Shown: positions 1-11,676, numbered from the stretch's first letter. The stretch is 64,000 nucleotides of DNA from Linnemannia elongata (GCA_036320915.1 JAXBDG010000018.1:1054001-1118000); one strand, 5' to 3'. Made by a program: numbers and translations. The notes: a model not told the origin generated them from the sequence alone.

Positions 1-767
1 TTCGCAACCATTATGAAGCAGGGCTTTGTTAGATTCTTTGGTATTAAAAACACAAGGGGGAAAGAGGGGGAAGCCACATAGTTCTTTTGTAAGGATGACG
101 GATGTCTTTACGTCTATGCTCATACAAATCAAGCAAGAAGTGGCGGAGAGTGAAGGGCGGAGGAAAAAAATAAGAGTTGGTTGTTGTTGAGTTTATCATA
201 TGTTAGTGGATTTGGGTTCTCCGAAAGAGACGTGACGGCTTACTCGACAAAACGGCGCGCCCATCCTTATCTCGCCCTCTTTTATCAGGCATGCCACCAC
301 ATTCCCCAGCACTTTCTCCACAGAAAGCACCAACCAGCCCCGCATTCCTTAATGCACGCCGCACGCTTCAATAAAAAAAACCACCACGGCGGAGGCGTCA
401 CTGGGGCAGAAAAGACTTCTAAAGTCTTTTGATTCGGTCGAACCTCGCTACTGGCATGACATCAGGCCATTGGGAAGACTATATAAAATAGCGTCGATCA
501 AAGAACAAAGGACGCATCCAAGGAGACCACCGGCGGCATGTAGAGGCGCCAAATGATCTTTTATGCGCTCATGAGCTTAGTACAGAGACTGATCTTTTGT
601 CTTTTAATGATTCTAAAAATCAGAACTCTTAAAAGGAACTCACTTCCAGCGCCGACAACATGGGGTTTTCACAATGAAAGCTGGCGATGGTGACAAAGTC
701 TGCTAAAAATCAATATCCTTGCGTCTTGTGCGGATTACTGTTCGTTATTTTATTAGAGTTGTTTATT

Positions 768-807
<40 letters not shown>

Positions 808-1365
808 AATAAATAATTATGCGAACATCCATGAATTGATCATGAAGTTGTTTACCCATATTCCAGAAAAGATGAGCGTGCTTCTGAACGAACATGAGTT
901 TTGAGTTCACAGCCGCAATCAAGAGTCGACGATGGAAGGCTATTTTAAGACTGCTATCGATCATGTTTCCTCGACTCATTTAAAGCGGCCATATTACAGG
1001 ATCCTCTGTAAGTAGTTATGCCCTGCTTGCCATTAGCCATTAGCGTGTGTGTCATACAGGATCGCGACGCTCTAACTAACCGTCTCCATACATCGTACCT
1101 AATCGACTGTATGCTACAATGCCCTCAATGGTACCTTAATACTCTCTCCAAAGCCCACAGCTACCCAAGACCACGTCTTCAGTGCCTCTGACGAGACCAT
1201 CAGAGCAGAAGTTTTATCGTTTGTCTCAAAGTCTGAAATGACCAAGGAACGTGCCTACATTACGCAAAGGCGAGATGAAAGTTGCATAGTTGTATTGTCT
1301 TTGAAGATCGTCAATTATAATTGATAAAAACGTTAGCATACTAGTTGTTCATGGATATCGGTGTA
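1..1365. other. Intergenic, no gene seen
   Basis: I see no coding sequence with a recognisable domain or a believable splice structure here. The only marked feature is a run of 33 T at 774-806. Short open frames on both strands are low in complexity or lack an ATG start. Confidence 0.5.
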
Positions 1366-1470
1366 CAGACAGGTTCCAAAAAGAATTTTGCAAAAAAAAA
1401 AAAAAAAAAAAAACCGGGTAAAAGAAAGACCTCTCAAAAAATGTTGAAAATTCTTTTTGGAACCTAACTG
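1366..1470. mobile_element. 105-bp palindromic MITE, Tc1/mariner type
   Basis: The two ends are inverted repeats of about 26 bp. The left end starts CAGACAGGTTCCAAAAAG and the right end finishes CTTTTTGGAACCTAACTG, with two mismatches. The dinucleotide TA flanks both sides (1364-1365 and 1471-1472), the target duplication of Tc1/mariner elements. The interior holds an A-run and no coding capacity, so the element is non-autonomous. A related element of 106 bp lies at 20582-20687 with the same layout (CAG...CTG ends, AAAAAGAATTT core). Confidence 0.75.
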
Positions 1471-1472
1471 TA

Positions 1473-2463
1473 CAAGGATTTCGACGAGATGGAGAGAAGG
1501 TTTTGGATCTACTGGAAGCGTCAAATCAGAACAGAGCAAAGCAACTCCATTGCTACTTGGTCCGGGCGTTTGTGGAACTAGGAGCTCATCAAGGTCCCCT
1601 ATATTTTGATGCCCCATAGTATCGCGTCTTTTCCATATTGAATAGTTCCGAAAAAAATTAAGATGGAAAAGAGAATGGCTTTTTATTCAAAGTGGCAAAA
1701 GACTGAATCCGTTAGATGGTCTTGTCAAGCCATGGTTAGTTTTTTCAGTTTGTCGATTAAAAAAGGATTTGCTACCTAACAGCAGTTCCTAACTTCAAAC
1801 AGAATTCACAACTGTTCTGTTGGCACGTCTGCTGTTTTCGCCTCCCATTAGAAAAGTTCGTCTGGCTTCCCTTCCTCTAATAGGAAAAGAGATCAATTTT
1901 TCGACCACGGGTTTGCACAGAGGCCCGATCACGCATGATCACACCCTCCATTGATGTTGTATTAAGGCGTCCGTTTCTTACACCAGGCGAATTTTGGATG
2001 CGTACAGTCTTCCAGCAAGGCTTACGGTATTTGTTGCACCGTTGAAGATGGGGCAGATCTCTAGGGTCCTGCCGGGGGTAGGATCGCACAGCCTACGATG
2101 ATGGTTCTCCCACCCTGGGGACAGCATCTCCATGGTACAGCGCCCTTACAAAATTACCCCAGAGGCATACGTCTTCTTGTTCCGAGCATGTTCGGCTGCC
2201 GGAATGTAACATCTCAAAAGGTGTGACAAGAGAATCGCTTACAGGATGTGAACGACTGAGTATATCGGCAACTCCTCTCTCAACGCATTAATGTTAGGGA
2301 CCATGAAGCAGTGGGTAGGGCTACACTGGAGGCAAAAGAAGATGAAGGGGGAGAGATGTGAACTCGTGCTTAAGGATATGACTTTGACAACATTTAATGT
2401 ACTTTTACGCCTAAATTCAGCAATCGCCGTGTTCTTACACAAGGGGTTTACCCGGGAATATAT
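1473..2463. other. Intergenic; possible single mariner-type end at about 2136
   Basis: No gene is supported. Around 2135-2156 there is TACAGCGCCCTTACAAAAT, close to the end of the palindromic MITE at 20582 (TACAGCGCCGTTGCAAAAT). I could not find its partner, so it may be a solo or eroded terminus. Confidence 0.35.
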
Positions 2464-4217
2464 TCACCCCAATTTACTGCTGCTATTGCTCTCGTCCATC
2501 TTCTGGGTATCCTCAACAATACCCTTGAACTCTATAGGATCCTGGTTCGATGCAAGGAGCACCACAAACACCAGCCCGACAGCACCCATAACTGCCATCG
2601 CATAAAATGCAGCTCGATACCCACCCATGAGCCCCGTGGGAGTTTCGCTCGTCGTAAATCTTTCGTTCACAATCGCGCTGATCGCCAGCCCAATCGGTCC
2701 ACCAAGCTGGACAGCGACGTTGAAGACTGCGCCGACAACACCTTGGTCCTCGTCTTGGGCGTCGGCAACGGCAGTCACTTGACAGCACATCCAGGCGGGG
2801 GCTTGACCGATACAGTTGACAATAAAGGCAGGGAAGGCGTACTTCCAGTACCCGGAGCCTGGGACGATCTGGGCAAAGATGATGGCAGAGATGATGACGA
2901 AGGATAGGCCCAGGAGCATAATCAGTTTTGTCCGAACGACTGCGTACAGTTTGTTGAGATAGTACAGTCCCAACCCCATTCCGACTCCGTGGACTATGTA
3001 ACAACATGCCGTGATAAGTGGGGAGAACAGAAGGACGTTCTGGAAGGCGAGAGAGGTGTAAAAGATCAAAGTATTGTAAGTGGCAGTGATACAGATGATG
3101 ATCACCACCGAAGCGCGGAGTCGGGCAGAAGTCCAGATCCGGAACGGCATAATGGGATACTGAATTCGATGCTCCCAGAACACAAACCATCCCAACACTG
3201 CGACCCCCACCAAGAACGGCGCCAACGTCTGTGCACTCCCCCACCCTGCCGTCATCGATTCCGACAAGTAATACACCACCGCAATAATGCCCAACACAAA
3301 ACTGATCACGCCGACATAATCAACCCTCCGGTCGGTGACATGGACATTATCCCCGGTCTTAGGAACGGCGAAGATCCCGACAATGCCGACTAGGGCGGCA
3401 AGGATAGCAGTGATGAAAAAGATCCAGGGCCAGCCGATGGTTGCGTCAAAGATCCCTCCGATGAGGACGCCGAGGGTTTGGCCCGTACATCCTGCACCTC
3501 CAAAGACCATCATTGCGAAATTGCGTTCTGGTCCCAAGGGGTATGATGTTGTCAACAGTGCCATTGCTGACGGACTATGTTAATCATAAGTTGAAGGAAG
3601 GAACAGTCGTTATTAATACAAACACTAATATGCCTGCGTCGAGAGAATCATGATATGATTTACAAGGGAATGCAAACTTGTAATACCTACATCGTGAGGC
3701 CGGCACCGGCGCCCTGGAGACCACGAGAGATAGACATGAAGATCGAGTTCCTTGCGAACCCACAGATCAACGTCCACAGTGCGAACCAAAACACACCTGT
3801 CAGAAACACTCGCCTATGTCCGAATAAGTCTCCCTATTGTACGAAATTACACAAATGCAAGATTAGATACAGCCACCAAAAGAAAACGAAACAAACAAAA
3901 AGGCAAATGGTAAACTTTAACATGCAATAACTTGCCATACGGCCACCGACGAGGAGGAAGGCAGAGTAAGTAAGAGCATAACTGCTAATGACCCACTGCA
4001 ACTGATTTTGCTCATAGTGAACATCTCGGAGTAAAGACGGGAGTGCGATGGTGACGGAGGCAATACTGATGATATCCAGCAACTGCGCACAACTGGCGAC
4101 GATGAGTAGGAGATTTCGGTGCTGGTCCAGGCGATGGTACCATGGTAGTAGTTGTGTCTGTTCTTTGGAGGGTTTGATTGCGACGGAGGTGAGGGTTGAG
4201 GCGTCGGCATCAGTCAT
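2464..4217 (-). CDS. MFS drug:H+ antiporter, DHA2 (14-TM) family
   Basis: A membrane exporter that would move drugs or metabolites out of the cell using the proton gradient. I model three exons on the minus strand: 4217-3932, 3829-3691 and 3574-2464. Both introns are GT-AG (102 and 116 nt). The spliced frame is 511 residues, usual for DHA2. The ATG at 4217 gives a short hydrophilic N-terminus, then TM1. The first splice rebuilds the family loop motif GGRMANLFGHRRVF. The second rebuilds GAGAGLTIPSAMALL (antiporter motif C region). VTDRRVDFVG-like loop and LGGPIG segments follow. The C-terminus is a short polar tail. No frame breaks are seen, so the gene looks functional. A decayed paralogue lies at 50364-51573 and a scrap of another tail at 10985-11205. 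The substrate cannot be told from sequence. Confidence 0.9.
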
Positions 4218-5924
4218 ATTTGTTTTTGTTTGAGGGAAGGAGTTATGTGTAGAGAAAAGAGGGAGGAAGTGTACAGGTGCAAATTAGGGTAAATAAATGA
4301 ATACAGTAGAAAGGAAAGAGATTAGAGAGAGAGTCAATATAGAGCGAGAGGGATGAGATCGACAACAAAGAGAGTAAGAAACAAGAAAAATATAGAATGA
4401 AAAGGGTGGGCGATGCCTTACACTTTATATGTGTTTTCTCTTCACCCTTTACCGAACAACCGCCTTTTATCAATTTTCCGACCGAAAGATAGCCAGAGCG
4501 TGTTATTGTCAGCCCTTTTTGACACTCAGAGATCATTTTTGAGCCGCCTAGCCTCCAATCAGTACAAAGTGTAAACAGACAACACAATGCAGTCAGATAA
4601 ACAAGTGAAGGAAGAAGAAAAGTTTCAGCCTAGCGACGGATATGCCTTTGACCATGCTGTTGATAACTGGCTCACTACATCCTCAATGATGCAGCGGTTC
4701 GATTTGTGTGAAGGAAAAAAGAGGAAGGGAAACGTTATTTCTCTGAGGCTGGGGGTGTCAACAATAGTCACAAACATGAAGAGAGAAATGAAAAGGTGTC
4801 GAGAGGCAGAACTAGGAGTGTTCGCCTAACAGTCAATTGAGAAGGATGAGGGTGACGAGGATTCGGGTCAAGAAGATAAGAGGCTGCTGGCAATACTATC
4901 CATATGAAGGCGGAAGAAGTCCCTCTGGCTTTTTCCGGGTGTTTACCTATCGACTGATTGTAAATGAAATTCAAAACTTCAGCTTTTGTTGACGTAGGTC
5001 AGAAACGATGTTGTGAAAGGGATCCCCCTTTTTAGCATCGTCCAATAGGAAATTAGGGTCGTTGGCTCAAAAATCCTCCGCGCGTCTGAGCGGCCATTGG
5101 CCAGAACTTGTTATCCATTCTGCACGGATGAAGTGCTGGTTATCATTCTCGGTACCCTTTGCCTTTTCCCTTCTCCTCTCTTAACACCATTTGAGTTTTA
5201 TGTTTGACTAAGGCTGGAGAGTCATCGAATGAACCCCTAAATTATATTAGTGCCTTCCTGTCTCTTCGTACGTCTTTCTCGCTGTACTATGAATCCACGC
5301 ACGATAACAATAACGGAGGGGAGACCCAAAGACACCTGCCCATCTGCTGAATAATTGCCATCGAGAGGTCATTTTTACGTGTCCATGCGATGATAGGCCA
5401 GCTGGTCCTGAAAGTCTGTAATGGTGAGACTTGTCCTTGCAGCCGTTGTTGTTGTTAAAAACGCTTATCTCCTGTAACTCCCCGATTCTACTTAGTTTGA
5501 CCCCTGCACACGCCTCATTGGCCAAACCGATTTTTTCTCTTTCCCTTAAAGTCAATTTGGCATCAAGGGCCCTCCACTATTACGAGCCCACCATACCAGA
5601 GGGAGGTCAACGAACAAACCAAAGCGAGTGAGATCTCGGCATTAATCTTGTCTGGATTAGGTCTACCTCGAATTTATTTGATCAGTGAGAACTGGGACTG
5701 ATATGGCACAAAGAAATGATCATTATATCAAGATACATCACAGCACCAGGAATTGAATTGTTATGCTTTGAAGTGAACTTCCGAGACGAGTCTTCCACAC
5801 TTGTTTATCATCCTTCACTTGTGAACACGTACCCGGTTTCAGCAACCAAAAGAGATGCCCGATAAATAATATATCTGTTTTTTATTCGGTATTTTCTTTG
5901 GTGTACATTCGAGTAGTCGGCCTG
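4218..5924. other. Intergenic, upstream of the MFS gene
   Basis: I see no gene. The stretch just above the MFS start (4218-4580) is purine-rich on the plus strand and is probably its 5' leader and promoter. The rest has only short frames without recognisable domains. Confidence 0.45.
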
Positions 5925-6147
5925 GTCCTCGTCCGAGTATGCGTCTTAACTTTCGTCCGAGTCATCGAGTAAATTATCATCGATATTCTCCGTTCCATCC
6001 ATGGCAACTCGCTGCTTCAACAACATCTCGCTAGGACCAACGGCGTCGACTCTGACAGCATTCGTGGCCGTGACACGATGCGTTTCGAAAGCTACATCCT
6101 CCTGGTCCTCATCCAGTAGTCGTCCTGGCTTTTGCCCTGGTTCTCAT
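5925..6147 (-). pseudogene. Degenerate second copy of the NACHT-WD40 3' end
   Basis: Positions 5925-6095 resemble the last coding part of the adjacent NACHT-WD40 gene (6150-6280) and the acidic tails of its paralogues at 11690-11830 and 58970-59110. The order of an acidic repeat followed by a GxAVRxExxx-like segment is kept, but the frame is broken by stops and indels. It looks like a short local duplication of the gene's own 3' end, after which the resident gene lost its acidic tail. Confidence 0.5.
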
Positions 6148-9100
6148 TCAAGCTACGTCGATAGTCTCCGATCCGTCCTTGGCGCCGCGCTGCTTCAGCA
6201 GTCTCTTGTTCGTCTCACTAAGACCAACGACGTCGACAATAACAGCATTCGCGGCTGAAAACGCAGTGCGTCCCGAAGTCCACATCAACCTCGCAGAGAA
6301 ACTGCCATCCGACTCCTCAACCAGCCTCCAAACTTGCACAAACCCAGAATACGAACCAGCAACAAACTCCAACTCGTCCGGCCTCCAAGCAACGCAATTG
6401 ACTCCCTGGAGAAAGTCCCCGATAACTAGTACATGCTCCCACTCCTGTTTCGTGCCCCTCCAGACCAAATGCCATAGCCATATCACATCATAAGAGGCGG
6501 AGGCAATCCATTGACCGCAAGGTGACCAGGAAACTAGAAAAACAGGCTCATCGTGTTCCAAGATATGCAATGGTTCTTTACTTTCCTCGTCTCGCAATTC
6601 GACATTCACACCGTTACCCCTAACCAATGCGACCTGTATGACGGTTGACGATATAGCGAAGTCCTCTAGGCCATACGAAATATTCACAATGACTCGCGAT
6701 TCTCCAGTACTCATATCCCAGACTCGTACGGTGCCATCATCACTCCTTGATACAACCTTTAGTCCGCACGGCGAGAAAGTCACGTGCACTACGTTCATGA
6801 TATGACCCGAGAGCACGCGGCTAGGTGTTCCTGAACGAGCACACCAAAGGCGTACAGTAGCGTCATCGCTGCCGGAAGCTATCCACTGACCATCCAGCGA
6901 GAATGCCAATGTACTGATCTGGTCCGTGTGACCTTTGAGGATGAAGTCGAGAGCACTAGACTCGGTATCCCACGTCCTAACGAATCCATCATGGCCGGCA
7001 GTGGCGACTCGAAGACCGTCTGACGAAAATGCTACAGAGCTGGCATTGCCATAACCACACTGAATCACAAGACCAGGATTTCCGGTCACCGCATCATATA
7101 ATCGCACAGTCCCAGAGCTACCGCCAGTGGTAAGACTCCTTCCATCTGAAGAATACGCCACACTCATGATCTTATCAGCGTGATAATTGTCCAGGTCGAG
7201 TCCTGCTCCAGTGGTCGTTACATCCCATAATCGAACGGTGTCCCAGCTTCCTGAAGCCAACTGCAAACCATTCGACAAGAACACAACGCAAGTCACAGCA
7301 AAAGAATGACCCGTAAAGGCAGAGACCAAGGTGCATGTGTGGACGTCCCATAGTTTGACCGTACAATCGCTGCTTGATGATGCGATCCATTTACTGTTTG
7401 GCGAAAACTCCACCGCACTCACTTTCGAGTTATGTCCCTGCCATTGTCTCCCAGATGCACCGGTCGTCGAGTCCCAAAGCTGCAACTCGCCAATACCATT
7501 TCCTGCAGCAATACAATTACCATCTGAAGAATACGCAACGCAATAAACGGTTCCTCTACCATTCTTCAGAACCGAGCCCATTTGTCCAGAGTGTGTATCG
7601 AAGATTATCACCCCATCAGATCCACTCGAGGCAATTTTTCGACCATCTGGCAAGTAGGCAACACAATGGACCCACTCGGTATGACCGTACAAGACAAAAA
7701 TATTGTTGCCAGTGTGAGAGTCCCACAATCTCACGGTCCTGTCGAAACTGGCTGAGGCAACTTGATCGCCTGAGGGTGAAAACGCGACATCGCTCACATG
7801 GGCAGTATGCCCCTTCAGAATGACATCAGTCGACCCCGTCTGGCAGTTCCACAGCCGCACCGTACAATCTTGACTGCCAGAGAGAAGTTGAAGTTGCCGA
7901 CCTGAAGGTGAGAAGGCGATGGCTGAAACTTGTTTCACATGGCCGAGCAACGTACGAGTCATTGTCCAGGTTGCAGTGTAGTAAACATTGATATTGCCAC
8001 TGTATAGACCCACAGCAAAGGTCTTCACATCGGCCGAGTAAGCACATGAATACACCCCGCCTTCTTCCAAATACGGCAATTCTCCGAACTCCACTCCCTC
8101 CATCCGCGCATTGCTGAGATCCGCCTGCCGGATCCAACTCCTGGTAAGGTTGACGCCCGTAAGATCGGCCTCCTGCATTTGCGCTGAGTCGAACTGCCCA
8201 CCAGACAAATCAGCTCCTGGAACTCGGATACCTCGAAGATCCGCCCCGTTGAATGACACCCCAGCATTGACCAAGATAGTGATGGCGTTCGCCGCGGCAC
8301 AAGCAGCTTGGTCGTCGGTCTTGGACAGCTCAATAATGTCGAGAAGCTGTTCCTTGAAACCAGATTCCAACTGCACACGCTCTGCCAAGAACTGGACGAT
8401 TGAGGGCTCAACAACAAGGTTCCTCTGGGAAAGGGGGTGATCATCGATACCGCTGTAGTCGGGACGAGTTTGCTCCGCATCCTCGTCGCTGCTGTCAACA
8501 GTCCTATAGATTGTGCGGGAATAGAAATATTCCAGAATGGATCGATGAACAAAGCGATACTGTGTCCCAGCTCGACTCAACAGACTGGCACCGCGTAACA
8601 GGGAAATGTCGAGATCAGGACCAAAAAACGCAGCCTTCCATGAGGTCCGGTCGCGTCTTTGCGTGTAGATGACAATGGGCCTCCCCTGCTGCTCTCGGAA
8701 GATTGCCGCCGCCAGGTCCTGTTGAAATTTGATCCCATTCTGCTCAAATCCCTCCTCCAGCAAGCCCTCGTACGCTGCCAGCTTGTCCCCGCTCAACTTG
8801 CTGTCCTGCAGACGACGTTTGTTGACTCCGAGCCAGTGCCATACAAAGTTGTCGTAAAGCTGAACGCGAGTGACGCGGAGTCTCGAGAGATCGGACTTGC
8901 CCTTGACGACATCGGGAAGGGCCTCAAGACAGAGAGTCAGAAGGAAGGGGTTTCTAACCAGGTCCATCAGATTGGGAATAGTCTCCAGCTTTTCCATGTA
9001 GTCTTCCTCGACCCACGTTCGCGGCTCAAGCGGGACATAACGCTCGACATAGTCCTCTACCTGCTCCTTGGAGAAGGGTGCGATGACAGCCTCCATGAAG

Positions 9101-9873
9101 AGGTTGTCCGCTGCGCGATTGTACTTCCCCACAGCCACAGGTACAAAACGTCCTCGGTAGTCAGGTCCAAGGTACTGAGTGCGGCAAGTAATAAGTAACT
9201 TGACGTCCCATTGCCCAGATCGGTTGAGGAGGTTGGTGGTGTGGATGTTGGAGGTGAGCTGGCTCTCGTCGTACCCATCGCATATCAACACAAACTGGCG
9301 GTGCTTTTTCAGTTCACGAATCTGGTCCCACGTAAAGTCGTATGTCCTCAATTGCTCTGCAACCAACTCCTTCTCCGGTCGCCTCAAGGCCGGCAGGTTG
9401 ATGAACAGGGGAATACGGTCTCCAGGCTTATACTCCTTCCAGAGCTCATACTCCAAGTGTCGGTTAAACGTCGACTTTCCCGCTCCCGAGTCGCCTAGGA
9501 TTAGCATGACTTGAGAGTTACCAGAGAGGAAGTCCTTGACCTTTTCCATTAGAGGGAACAGTGTGTTGTCCGGGGCTTGCAGGCTGGGCTTGGCCATTGG
9601 GGAAATAAAGACCGGTTGCTCATACTCTTCCAGTCGGTGCATCCTTAGAGCGTTGACAGCAGATTCAATGTTGTGGTCATCCTGAGCCTGGGAGAGTTCA
9701 TAATAGGTACTCGAAGCATCTTCCAGGCGCCTTGCCTTAACGAGCTTCTCCGACTGGGAAACTGAAAGTGGGCGCTTGCTCTGTGTGCCCACCTTCCCAG
9801 GGTCCGAAGAAGCAGAGTCGGACGGGATCGGTGGTGACGGCGAGGAACTGCCTGGAGGCGGCGGGGATGACAT
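6148..9873 (-). CDS. NACHT-pentapeptide-WD40 (NLR-like) protein
   Basis: A STAND-class signal NTPase of the kind fungi use in non-self recognition and regulated cell death. That role is family knowledge, not shown here. It is a single uninterrupted frame of 1241 residues. I start it at the ATG at 9873 because paralogue 3 begins with the matching MSS; the open frame extends 26 codons further without homology. Residues 1-120 are a Ser/Pro-rich head. The NACHT domain follows, with Walker A GDSGAGKS (127-134) and Walker B FVLICDGYDE (about 194-203). Pentapeptide repeats (ADLRG, ADLSG, ADLTG, ADLSN) lie at about 540-600. About a dozen WD40 repeats run from about 628 to 1190. No HET, Goodbye or other N-terminal effector domain is recognised. 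It ends early, at ETIDVA, where its paralogues go on into an acidic DDYSDE-type tail. It is the only intact copy of three in the window. Confidence 0.92.
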   Translation of the reverse strand: MSSPPPPGSSSPSPPIPSDSASSDPGKVGTQSKRPLSVSQSEKLVKARRLEDASSTYYELSQAQDDHNIESAVNALRMHRLEEYEQPVFISPMAKPSLQAPDNTLFPLMEKVKDFLSGNSQVMLILGDSGAGKSTFNRHLEYELWKEYKPGDRIPLFINLPALRRPEKELVAEQLRTYDFTWDQIRELKKHRQFVLICDGYDESQLTSNIHTTNLLNRSGQWDVKLLITCRTQYLGPDYRGRFVPVAVGKYNRAADNLFMEAVIAPFSKEQVEDYVERYVPLEPRTWVEEDYMEKLETIPNLMDLVRNPFLLTLCLEALPDVVKGKSDLSRLRVTRVQLYDNFVWHWLGVNKRRLQDSKLSGDKLAAYEGLLEEGFEQNGIKFQQDLAAAIFREQQGRPIVIYTQRRDRTSWKAAFFGPDLDISLLRGASLLSRAGTQYRFVHRSILEYFYSRTIYRTVDSSDEDAEQTRPDYSGIDDHPLSQRNLVVEPSIVQFLAERVQLESGFKEQLLDIIELSKTDDQAACAAANAITILVNAGVSFNGADLRGIRVPGADLSGGQFDSAQMQEADLTGVNLTRSWIRQADLSNARMEGVEFGELPYLEEGGVYSCAYSADVKTFAVGLYSGNINVYYTATWTMTRTLLGHVKQVSAIAFSPSGRQLQLLSGSQDCTVRLWNCQTGSTDVILKGHTAHVSDVAFSPSGDQVASASFDRTVRLWDSHTGNNIFVLYGHTEWVHCVAYLPDGRKIASSGSDGVIIFDTHSGQMGSVLKNGRGTVYCVAYSSDGNCIAAGNGIGELQLWDSTTGASGRQWQGHNSKVSAVEFSPNSKWIASSSSDCTVKLWDVHTCTLVSAFTGHSFAVTCVVFLSNGLQLASGSWDTVRLWDVTTTGAGLDLDNYHADKIMSVAYSSDGRSLTTGGSSGTVRLYDAVTGNPGLVIQCGYGNASSVAFSSDGLRVATAGHDGFVRTWDTESSALDFILKGHTDQISTLAFSLDGQWIASGSDDATVRLWCARSGTPSRVLSGHIMNVVHVTFSPCGLKVVSRSDDGTVRVWDMSTGESRVIVNISYGLEDFAISSTVIQVALVRGNGVNVELRDEESKEPLHILEHDEPVFLVSWSPCGQWIASASYDVIWLWHLVWRGTKQEWEHVLVIGDFLQGVNCVAWRPDELEFVAGSYSGFVQVWRLVEESDGSFSARLMWTSGRTAFSAANAVIVDVVGLSETNKRLLKQRGAKDGSETIDVA

Positions 9874-10319
9874 GAATGAAACTACGACCATTGAATACAA
9901 CACACTGAGCACACATGTTTGCAAAAATATTACTGGCTGTAATGATTTCATTCGCGAGGCAATTGGGTTTACCTTGTGCTGGATTGATGTTGAGTGGGAC
10001 TGTTTTGGTGAACCTGGCAGATGCAGGAATAGCTGGGCTAGTGAAATAGATATCAGAGCAAATGAGAGTCAGTCTCATGGAGAGATGATACGGACTAAAA
10101 AGCAAAAACGTATGGAGTTGCGTTCTTACAAAGGAGAATAGCGAACCTTGTTTTCAGTGGCGGGCAAGTGGTCTATTCCCGATAAGTATCAGGCCCAGTA
10201 AAGCAATTGAAGGCCTTATGCTTATTTTCGCGCCTTCTTTCTGCTACCTCTTTGGCAAGTGAGCGTTGTTGCAGTTGGCTGGTGTGACGACGACTTGATT
10301 TCGTGGGAATGTATCTACT
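9874..10319. promoter_or_regulatory. 5' flank of NACHT-WD40 copy 1
   Basis: This stretch is recognisably similar to the sequence above copy 3 (62790-63180), including a conserved segment with a possible minus-strand GT donor (AAGGTAAACCCAAT at about 9960-9975). It may be leader, promoter or a 5' UTR intron shared by the paralogues. No protein is supported here. Confidence 0.4.
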
Positions 10320-10985
10320 AATGTTCCATCACCTATTAGAGTCCTGCAAGGTCATGTCTTCCTGGTAACAGAGCAGCCTAAGTGACGCTTCTAGACCTGC
10401 TGAAGGACATACCTCTGAACACGCCGAACAAGGGTACTTCTGATGAGTTACCCGCCAGTTCTGATGGAGAGTTGTTGTTCTTGCTGGTGCTAATGTTTGT
10501 TTGTGAATGGGGATGAGTGAGAAAGAGGACGACCGAGAAGAAGGTTCGCCTGTGCGAGGAGACTGATGAGTGCCAGTCGAGGAGTGAAAAAGGTGATGAG
10601 GAACGATGAAAAAAAAAGGCGAAGAGGTAAGAGCGACAAAGAGGAGGAAAGCATTTTGTCTGACGCCCTTCTTGCTTACGCACCAACCATTTGCTTTCAT
10701 AGCCCATTCAAGATTTTGAATAATCTTTTCGTGCCCCTTGCAGAGCGCATGGACCCATGGGCCACGGGTGAACAGAGACAAGAGGCGGAGGCGAAGAAGT
10801 CCATTCCTTTATCCACCATACCCTTCCAACTCTCAGCTCGTCCATTTGATAACGTCTCAGACAAAGCGCTATTCTTTGATTGTTGATCGAAAACGCAGTA
10901 AAACTGTAACACTTTTGATTGATCAAATATCCCTCCCAGGCTACATTCATTTCAATTGGCTGCAAAGAAAGGAACGATATCGTAC
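10320..10985. repeat. Shared ~700-bp block, copy R1
   Basis: Closely similar to 49660-50350 (R2) and 63290-64000 (R3) in the same orientation. In R1 and R2 an MFS 3' end directly follows. It has open frames but no start, domain or conserved frame that I trust, so I treat it as intergenic sequence copied with its neighbours. Confidence 0.65.
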
Positions 10986-11205
10986 AGAAACTCTAGGTGG
11001 GTGACAGTGTGGGCAACAGAGACGCTAGACCCGCCCTTCTTCACCTCCTTCTTCTCATCTTCATCAGCATCCTCCAACTCAGCCTTGCCCTCAACACCCG
11101 AGATCTGACTCTCGTCAATAACCTCAAAACCCTTCTCCTGAGCATCCCTCTCCTATTCTCAGGAGCAACACCAGAGAACCCAATAGGGTCCCTGTTAGAA
11201 ACAAT
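10986..11205 (-). pseudogene. Remnant of a DHA2 MFS C-terminal tail
   Basis: This matches the end of the MFS pseudogene at 50364-50575: the NRDPIGF segment, then a charged tail. Indels break the frame. Only the last ~70 codons remain. It lies just past block R1, the same order as at 50 kb, which shows that block and transporter were copied together. Confidence 0.6.
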
Positions 11206-11640
11206 GATGGAGAGCTCCGGTCCGTCTCCATGCGAAGGAAGCATTCAAGAATGAGAACTTCATTCAGGACCTCAAGAACCTATTGGCTTTCCTTGGGATC
11301 ATGGACAACAACTTACCTGCATATGTGCATATCTGGTTCGACCGCCTCATCTTATTACATCTCAACAAAACGGTCAGGAGCATTGCCTTCACCAACGCCA
11401 TCTACCGGCCTTCTGCTTGATCCTCGATCAGCTATCCCTTCCCAACCGTTTTTAAGTGTATTTCTCCCTTGCAGGTGTTTCTTTCTCTTTCTCCTTCCCC
11501 TTTTCTCTTCTCTGTCATATCTTGTATTTTGGGAGTTGATAGTGACAACTGTTCTGAATAAAGCAAAGAAAGTTCAAATGGCGCACGATGGTTGATGAAA
11601 GGTCAAAGGTAGGACGTGAAACCCGGGTCACTCATAAGGC
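11206..11640 (+). repeat. Copy of the segment that follows pirin at 58.6 kb
   Basis: Similar to 58600-58920. The shared part encodes, on the plus strand, a short segment containing KNESIIQDLK and LTFLEI, then a region ending with a poly-pyrimidine stretch and CCCTTGCAGG. In both places it lies just below the 3' end of a NACHT-WD40 copy. I do not recognise the protein; it may be a decayed 3' exon. Confidence 0.5.
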
Positions 11641-11676
11641 AGTAAAATATTTCGAGGGCGTTTTATTTAGTAGGTT

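Noticed and set aside
774..806. Poly-T as the tail of a minus-strand retroposon
   Set aside because: No target duplication or tRNA-like head was found near it.
8659..9198. Plus-strand ORFs inside the NACHT-WD40 gene
   Set aside because: They are shadows of the minus-strand coding frame, have no domains, and are not kept among paralogues.
10329..10781. A 150-residue protein in block R1
   Set aside because: The frame is not kept in R2 and R3 (different lengths and breaks) and no ATG-led common product exists.
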